DNA from: Schizophyllum amplum
Taxonomy: Eukaryota; Basidiomycota; Agaricomycetes; Agaricales; Schizophyllaceae
Direction: 5' to 3'
NCBI GenBank assembly: GCA_007026445.1
Contig: VDMD01000006.1
Location: 620,001 to 684,000, forward strand
Length of the DNA: 64,000 bases
Shown: piece by piece, positions 56,901-64,000 of the stretch
Layout of the letters: every line of letters starts with the position of its first letter
Numbering within the stretch: position 1 is the stretch's first letter
Notes under the pieces: generated by a model
What the model was told of the DNA's origin: nothing
Seen by the model: only the letters and a program-made list of their open reading frames with translations
Database searches by the model: none
Position numbers and translations under genes: made by a program

Positions 56901-59900
56901 ACTCACATCTCCAGCAGCGTCTGCGCCTGTCAAGGAGGAAACAGTGCCCGAGAAATTGCCATCCAAGCAGGACGAATCCATGTCTCAAGATCGGCCCTCC
57001 ACTCCCCCAACGCCACCTGTGAAGGTAGAGGAGATCCCTGTCAAGGTAGAAGAAAAGAGTCCCTCGCCGCCCGCTCACGAACCTGCCTCTCCTTCTCCAC
57101 CACAAGCGCCCGTAACGCCCTCCAAAACGCCGGAACCCGCTATGCCTTCATCGACAACGCCACCTACCCCTCTGACCCCTGCAACCCCTCAGGAGAAGGA
57201 GAAGCCACAGTCAGGGTTCGGATTCAACCTCAAAGCCTCACCTTCGCCCTTCACGACTCCCGGCTTTGGGCAACCGGCGTCAACATCTTCCTTCATCAAG
57301 CCGGCAGCGGGCTTCGGGTCGGCCGGTCTTGCATCTCCTGACTCGCCGTTCAACAAGCCCAAAACGTCCACGTCCACGTCGGCGTTCGGCAGCGCCTTCA
57401 AGAAGTTCGAGACACCCAAGAAGGAGGCAACATCAGCACCAACGTTTGGCGCGCCATCTATCCCCGGCCTGCGTAAATCCGCATTCACTACGACTCCGAC
57501 TACGCCGGTTTCTGCAGGGGAGCCCTCAAGTGGTGGGTTCGCTGCGTTCAGCAAGGGCGGGTCGCCGTTCCACACACCGCCGGACGCCCCGAAAACCGCC
57601 TTCAAGGATCTGCTGAAGGGCAAGGAGGGAAAGGGAGAGCCGCAGAAGCCAGCAGTGTTCTCCCCGGCAGCGGAGAAGCCGAAGACGCCAACGGAGCCAC
57701 GGAAATCCGCCTTCCCATCGCCTGCGAAGGATGACGGGTCGACCACGCCCGCAGGTACACCATCCGGTCCCGTTCGCGCGTCGGTATTCTCTAAGCCTAC
57801 GACTGAAGGCAAGAAGGACGAGGAGCAGGAGAGAAGTAGGTCACCGAAGGCCCTCAGCGACACGAAGTCGGGGTCAGCGAGCTCGGTTGCAAGCTCCTTC
57901 GTCGATGTCTCGAAAGAAGATGTGCATTCGGAGGAGGAAGAGGAAGAGGAGCAAGAGGAGGTACCGGAAGAAGGCGAGGACGACTTCTTATCCGACCTCT
58001 CGCAGTCGGACGGGGAGTCTGCGGACGATTCCCCTTCGTTCACTCCATCGAAGCCGCCTCCGCAGGCGCGCTCGCAATCTACTACACCGAAGCCAGTGCC
58101 TCAGGTTGTAGAGCCGGAGGAGGAGCCGCCTAGTGACGAGTATGAAGAGGACGATTCTGAAGACGCCGAGGATGAGCAGGACGAAGATGTGACGGAGGAG
58201 AGCCGCTTGTCGACCATCGAAGAGGAGTCTCAGTATAGCACCACGCCTCCCGACAGCCCGGTCAAGCGGGTTCCCAAGTCTTCGCATGCGCCTACGCCTT
58301 TATCAAGTGGACTCCGTCCGCCTGGAAGTGGTCCACTGTTCGGTGGCATCGGTCTAGGCAAGAGCCCAGCGAGTAGACCAGCGCGGAGTTCCCCACTCGC
58401 GTCTACGTCGGTCAACGCCTCTGACGAGGAGGCCTCAGACGACACGGAGAAAAAGCCGCTGGCGCGGCCAGAGATCGTCGCCCCAAAACCCAAAGAGGCC
58501 ACACCTCCCCCAGAAGCCCCTACGCCTCGCACGGGGACACCGCCACTTCTGTCTACAATCGGCTTTGGCAAGTCGAGGCAATCGGCGACGCCTTCGCCGA
58601 CCAATGTGCCTCCTCCATCTTCCCGTGGTCCGAGTCCTGCCGCACCTCAGCCGGCGCCTGCGACCAAGAGTGTCTTCGGTCAAGCATGGGGCCTGCCACC
58701 GGCTCAACCACCCAGCGCACCTTCACCTTCCTCCGGCTTCTTCGGCGCCGCAAAGCCAGCAACGACCCCTGGCCCATCGTCGTCGCCGTCTTCGAATGCG
58801 CTGTTCGGACCTCCAAAGATATCGGCTACTCCGGGTGCATCAGCGTCGTCACCCGGGCTCTTTGGCTCCGCCATACCACCGGCGTCGCCTGCCGGTCCTC
58901 CGCTCATGAACCGGCTTAGTCCATTTTCAATGCCTGCGCCTGCGCCCTCTGCCGAGACCAAGACTCCCATCAACATATTTGCGACCCCTGCGACCCCCAG
59001 TCCCCCACCCCGTGTTCCGACGCCGCCGCAAGAGGGCATGCAGAAGGAGTGCGCGGAGCTCGTGATGAGCATCGAGCGCGATTTGGCTTCCGTGAGTCGC
59101 TTGAGCTAGACTTTGGGTATCCGAATCTGATCAGCATTTACTAGCTGGGTAGGATGGCTGCAGATGCTGGGGAACAGCTCAAGAAGTTGAACGGGCCCGT
59201 GGGCGGACCGAGGCGCAAGGAGGACCTGGGCGACCCTGCAAAATGGTCCCTGGGAGACCTCGTGCTATTCGGGCGGACTCTGGTCACTTTCAGCAAGGAT
59301 CTCACGGAGCTGAAGGCCGCGCGGAATAAGGAGCGTCAGTTGGCGAAGGAGTTGCGTGCGAGTATGCTGAAAGGTTGGTCTACGTCTCGTTTGCGTTGCA
59401 CAATGACTGACGGGTGTGCAGCGAACACGCGGAAGGAAGAGATTGCGCGGTTCAGCAAGGCACAGTCAGACCCCGAGTTCGCCAAAATGCTGAAGACGAG
59501 GACGCTCGGTCCGGAACACCTCGAGACGCAGACAAACTTGAGGCGAAATCTCAGGGTATGTACATATCGTCTCGAAATCTGCGACACGGCTTGCTGACAC
59601 AACCACAGGCCGTTCGTGACCGTGTGCAGGCATTGGAGGACAACCTGAACGCCTTGAAGAAGAAGTTGAGCCAGCAGAAGTCCGGCCAGGTGTCTATGAG
59701 GTATGCGTCATCGCAAACGGCTGGACGTATGTCGACTGACCCCACTGTAGGCCACCCACACTTGACGTGCTGAACCGCACCTATCGCAACATAGACCTGG
59801 CCATCAACGATGACCGGCAACTGATCGACGACCTCGTGGCTCGCATGGCCAACGTCAACTTCAACGACGCGAAAAGCCGGTCTGCGAAGCTCAAGGACGT

Positions 59901-60387
59901 CAACAGACGGGACAGCCGCCTGCCTGACCCGCAAGCACGCCCGCTGAACGTGACGCCCAGCGTCGCCGTCACTACTGCCGCGGCCCTCAATGCCGAGCGC
60001 TCCGCGGCCCGTCTCAAGCGCGCCCTCCTCGCTGCCCGACCCGAGCCCCTGCTGAACAAGACCGCCTCGCGCGCGCCCGCGCCGCCCGCCGTCTTCCAGA
60101 CGCCGCAGAAGCCGGGCGCCACGCCACGCACGCCGGCGTTCGACCCGCAGGACGCGGCCTGGGCGAGCTTTGGGGAGGACAAGTTCAGCCCACAGACGCC
60201 AACCCCGACGTTGCGGCGGGGGGCGGGTAGTGGGGTGAGGAGGCACCAGCCGAGTCCGGTGGTGAAGAAGGCGCCGATGGCGACGCCGTCGCCGCCGCCG
60301 AATTTCAACTGGGGACCGCTGCCGCCGCCGAGGACGCCGATGGGGCGGGGTGGGGCGCTGCCTGTGCCGATTTTGAAGCAGGGGTGA
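53947..60387 (+). CDS. Nucleoporin Nup159/Nup214
   Basis: Cytoplasmic-face nuclear-pore protein that docks the DEAD-box helicase Dbp5 for mRNA export. Exons 53947-54033, 54085-54688, 54738-56861, 56915-59091, 59145-59373, 59422-59555, 59609-59700 and 59751-60387 give 2027 residues. The first ~430 residues form a beta-propeller (LGWFAAVTYEG, LLAGLDNGHILVFD, VSWSPKGKQLALGLESG, LQLWYLEG). Then comes a long FG-repeat region with FGQ, FGxPSFG and GFGAF units and a Pro/Ser/acidic linker (EEEEEEEQEEVPEEGEDD-like tract). The C-terminal coiled coil (QKECAELVMSIERDL, RTLVTFSKDLTELK, LEDNLNALKKKLSQ) would bind the Nup82 complex. The acceptor at 56911-56917 is CAGCAG (NAGNAG), allowing one residue more or less. 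Confidence 0.93.
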
Positions 60388-60667
60388 TTGGTGGTGCATG
60401 AATTGGGGGAGGGAGATGTACCGTTATTGATGATACGAAGCAGACTCTGTCTGAGCTGTACTGCTAACTTTTGCTGTCTGTATAAATCCCACTGCTTGTG
60501 TATGAGTCTGATGTTCGACTTGCGCTCGAGCCACGAAGAGATTATTTGCGTCTATTTGGCGAAGGCGTGCACCGCGCGTCGATCGTGTTGGTCCGCTCCC
60601 ACCATCTGCTCCCTAGCCGAGCGACGCCCCATCAACAGTACTCCCTGACCCAGCCACGCCGAGGGAA

Positions 60668-61957
60668 ATGACGACCACGCAAGAAAACGACCCTTTCTAC
60701 CTGCGGTGCGTGACTGCGAGTCGAGCTGATTGGATCGTTGAACTGACGGCGGACGCAGGTACTAGTAAGTTGGACGTCTTGCTGTGGTGAACGCGAGGGC
60801 GGCGTCGACGGGTTGCCCAGACTGTGACCTGGCTGAGCGATGAACAAGGTCATCACCTATATCCCTCGCGAGAGAAGTCGCAGTTGTCCCAGCGCAAACA
60901 CGCGCCGACCCGTGCCGCACCTCTACGACCCGCATCGACCATTCAACGCGCACGAATGTGTTGCGAGCTCGAAATCTGACGAATCCTCCCCAGCACCGGC
61001 CACTCGGGCAAGCATGGGCACGAGTTCCTCGAGTTCGAGTACTCGCACGGCCGCCTGCGCTACGCGAACAACTCGAACTACCGCAATGACAGTCTGATCA
61101 GAAAAGAGAGTGCGTGTTTTGGTGGATGTGTGGTGTAGCTACCTTTGCGCTCGTACCTATGTTGGGCGCACTCCGATACGTCGGGCGCACTCCAATACGG
61201 TGGGCGCACTCCAATACGTCGGACGCACTCCTTGTCGGACACCTTCAAGCCGCATATGCGAACGGCTATGCGCACGTCCCCGCCATTTACACCTCCCCAC
61301 GCGCCACCCCCTTCTCACCACCACATACAACTTTTATTAACGCATCCCCTCCCTTCCAGTGTGGGTCTCGCCCCTCGTGGTGAAGGAGATGAAGCGGATC
61401 ATCGAGTCGAGCGAGATTGTCAAGTGAGTTTTCGATTTTTGGGAGCTTGAGGCTTTTGGTGTGGTCGGGGGTTTGGGGCATGGTTAGGGCTATTGGTGTG
61501 GTCGGGGTCATGAGTTGGGGGACGCGGGAGGGAATAGGCTCGATGCCTACGTGGACGCATAGCTGATCAAGCGAACCAATCCAACAGGGAAGAAGACACA
61601 AACTGGCCAAAGAAGAATATTGTGGGGAAGCAGGAGCTGGAGATCCGGATTGGGAATGATCACATTTCGTTCGAGGTGCGTGTCGTTAAGATTTGCGTCT
61701 CTTGCATACATCCCTGCGTACCCGTGTTTCCATTCATATGGTATGGCTGACTATCCTTCGCAGACGGCCAAGATCGGCTCTCTGGCGGACATCCAGGACA
61801 GCGAGGACCCGGAGGGCCTTCGCGTGTTCTACTACTTGATTCAGGATCTGCGGGTACGTCTTTCGTATTTGTGCTTATCATATCTCGTGATTGACGTTCT
61901 CCCCAGTGTATGATCTTCTCGCTCATTTCGCTGCACTTCAAGATCAAGCCTATATAA
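60668..61957 (+). CDS. mago: Mago nashi, exon-junction-complex core
   Basis: Forms a heterodimer with Y14 that locks eIF4AIII on spliced mRNA. Exons 60668-60705, 60759-60764, 60994-61109, 61360-61423, 61588-61675, 61764-61853 and 61907-61957 give 150 residues, the usual family length. Exon 2 is only six bases (GTACTA) and supplies the YY of [20 protein letters not shown]; its flanks have CAG and GTAAGT signals. Downstream blocks [42 protein letters not shown] (split by an intron), [15 protein letters not shown] and LHFKIKPI match Mago almost residue by residue. Confidence 0.96.
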
Positions 61958-62664
61958 ACGGTGTCTATCGATGGCTCGGCGGTCGTGCGAAAGCCGTAGG
62001 AGACCCGCGGTCGTCTTGCGCGCGACTGTCGGCTCGCGAAGAGCATGGCAATGGGCCGCGCTTGGAAGAATGTACTTACTGAGCTTTGTAGTATCGATTC
62101 GCGCAAGATAACGCTGGTGGTTGCTTTCTTGGTGAGTGTGTGCGCTCGTGAATGAGTTGAATGGTCATTGATGTTGTTGTAGATGTCCGTCTGGATGTTT
62201 GTGTGTGTCCGTTTTCGCGCGGTCTTTGAGCTAAGCGTGGTCGTGGCGATGAGATGGCAGAGAGGCACACCAATCATTGCTTGGTTCGAGCCTGGATCAC
62301 GCCCGGCCAACGTACGGGTGAGCTAGAGTGACTTGACGGCTGTGGGCGCGTTGTTGCTGTATGTAAGACGCGTGAAAACGGCGGTACCTTTGTCAGTATC
62401 ACTAGTTGAACGTTCCCTCGCGTAAATCTCAATTACGAAGGCATGCTGCTGGACTATGCCACGACTTTGCTTGAAAGCGCAGACGCGAGTGTGATTGGCT
62501 GGAAACGGTTTAATGATGATTGCTGACGTCATCAGAGACGCGCGCGCGCCATCTTGTCGGCGACAGCTGGACATTTTGACAACAGGAGCCTGATTGATAT
62601 TTCGAGTTTTGGTTCTTGTCTTGTCGCTGTCGTCGACGTCGTTGTCGTTGTCGGGAGCGGCGAA
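61958..62664. other. Intergenic region
   Basis: Between Mago and phytochrome, both plus strand; no gene recognised. Confidence 0.45.
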
Positions 62665-64000
62665 ATGCCTGCCAGCCACATTCAGAACGCCGGCAAGGAC
62701 GCTGACGGGAATCAGAACAATGAGAACAGGTCTTCCTCCTCCGCCGCCTCCTTCTCGCACGTCTATCCCGTCCGATCTCTCCTGACCGGCAATATACAGC
62801 CCGCGGTGCCCGTGCCCCCGTCGCTGGAGCGCGGAGACATCTCTGCCAATGGCCTGCGCAAGTCCAGTATCGCCAGTATCGCCAGTAGGCGCTCGTCTGC
62901 CGTCAGCAATGCCGACTCGCTCCCCTCACCTATACTCTCCTCTACCGGCTCTCCCCCTCTTCGACCCTCAGCACTATACTCGTTTACAGACGCGGCCAGC
63001 CACAGCCTCGATGCAGGATACCAGTCCACAATCCAAGAACCTACCGAACCGCCGATCGCTGAACAAGAGGACATGTCGACGCCGATAGTTCAGCCAGCCG
63101 AGCTGACGGCACCTGGCTTGGACGCCGACGACGCGCCGGCGTCTATGGTCTTATCCTCATCTCAAGTCACTGAAAGCTCGCCTAGCGCTCCCGTGCGTAC
63201 TTTGCCATCCGACGCCGATGGCGCGGAGACCAGTGCACCCTCGACCTCGAACGAGGTCGCAGAGCAGTACCCCCTCAATCCAGCCGAGTGGGGCATCGTT
63301 CACCTACCCCCTCTCTCCGGCTCCTCATCGTCCAGAAGCAACGGCGGATCTAGCAGAGACGCCCATCGCTCGCAGATGTCGGCGCAGTCAGGATGGCCAT
63401 CATCCGGCGCGTCGAGCAATCGTCAATCTATCTCATTCACGCGATCGTCGCTGGCTGCAAGTGCGAAGGCGACCGTCGCATCCTCGTCCGAGGCAATCGA
63501 GCTGGACGACATCATGGACCGGGAGGAACATGACGGCGAGTCAAAAGCACAACCGTCCATGTCCGAAGGATCGTCAAACGGCGTCCTTGTCACATCACGC
63601 TTCGAGCACGTAGAGGACCAGCATGGCAATCATATTCTCACCGGGCGAGAGGGGAAAATTCTGCGGTGTGAGGACGAGGTTCGTTTTGCGCGTTGCAGCC
63701 CGCAATGTACTTGTCTAACCAATTGGCAGCCAATACGAACGCCTGGAGCCGTGCAAGGCTTCGGAGTCTTGGTTGCAGTTGAAGAGCGCGAGGATACGCT
63801 TTTTGTGCGACAAGTTTCTGAAGTGCGTAAACATCTACTTGCGATGGTGTTTTCCTCATAACACAAATAGAACTCGACCGAGCTTATGGGCCTTTCACCA
63901 AATTATCTATTCAGCCTAGAATGCTTCACCGACGTCCTTCCCGACTCGCAGGCGCCCCTTCTCTGGGACGCAATTCAGTTTCTCAGTGAACCGGAATCAT
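62665..64000 (+). CDS. Fungal phytochrome, 5' part (window edge)
   Basis: Red-light photoreceptor hybrid histidine kinase by family; only the N terminus is in the window. Exons 62665-63678, 63730-63822 and 63871 to beyond 64000. A Ser/Pro-rich extension of about 310 residues is followed by SRFEHVEDQHGNHILTGREG, then LRCED spliced to EPIRTPGAVQGFGVLVAV. This matches the start of the PAS domain of bacterial and fungal phytochromes. Cys335, just before EDEPIRTPG, is in the position of the bilin-binding Cys of bacteriophytochromes. The next exon gives NSTELMGLSPNYLFSLECF. GAF, PHY, kinase and receiver domains would lie to the right. Confidence 0.9.

Noticed and set aside
55786..57105. 439-residue minus-strand frame rich in Pro, Asn and Ala
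   Set aside because: It lies exactly antisense to the FG-repeat exon of Nup159; repetitive GC-rich codons leave the opposite strand open. No start, splice or family support.
57189..58043. 284-residue minus-strand frame
   Set aside because: Antisense to the Ser/Glu-rich linker of Nup159; low-complexity shadow.

Overview
The window looks like nuclear DNA of an agaricomycete (mushroom-forming basidiomycete), probably a wood- or litter-decaying species. The evidence is: almost every gene is split by introns of about 45-65 nt with GTRNGY donors and CTGAC/CTAAC-like branch sites; there is a fungal phytochrome; F-box proteins of the expanded mushroom type recur four times; several orphan families known mainly from Agaricomycetes sit at the left end; and secreted plant-cell-wall enzymes (PL1 pectate lyase, GH53 galactanase) are present. 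I saw no tRNA, rRNA or CRISPR array. All gene models below were built by hand from reading frames and splice signals; exon sums were checked to be in frame unless stated.

Left part (1-10.4 kb): a tiny five-exon secreted-peptide gene, two or three genes of Agaricomycete orphan families on the minus strand, a Nudix CoA-diphosphatase, and, divergent from it, a 1063-residue proline-rich/acidic protein I do not recognise. Middle-left (10.4-24.5 kb): F-box gene A, a secreted pectate lyase, an MFS drug/H+ antiporter, and a zinc-phospholipase-C-like domain fused to a fucose-lectin-like repeat region with a one-base frameshift. A 2.45-kb DNA-transposon-like element follows, with ~90-bp terminal inverted repeats and TA flanks but no transposase.

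Middle (24.5-42.8 kb): a mitochondrial DUF155/RMND1 protein, pICln, an arrestin-like protein, F-box gene B (interrupted by one in-frame TGA), a DUF1275 membrane protein, a UBX/TUG-like protein, a secreted protein, F-box gene C (frameshifted near its C terminus), a C2H2 zinc-finger protein and the ribosome-associated J-protein zuotin.

Right part (43-64 kb): GH53 galactanase, an FAD monooxygenase, a PITH-domain protein, a zinc alcohol dehydrogenase, F-box gene D, an SH3 protein, the nuclear-pore protein Nup159/Nup214, Mago nashi (with a 6-nt micro-exon), and the 5' part of a fungal phytochrome running off the end. The window mixes conserved housekeeping genes (RNA export and EJC: Nup159, Mago; snRNP assembly: pICln; ribosome chaperone: zuotin) with lineage-specific and degenerating genes (F-box set, orphan families, lectin fusion, transposon). 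No operon-like metabolic cluster is evident.
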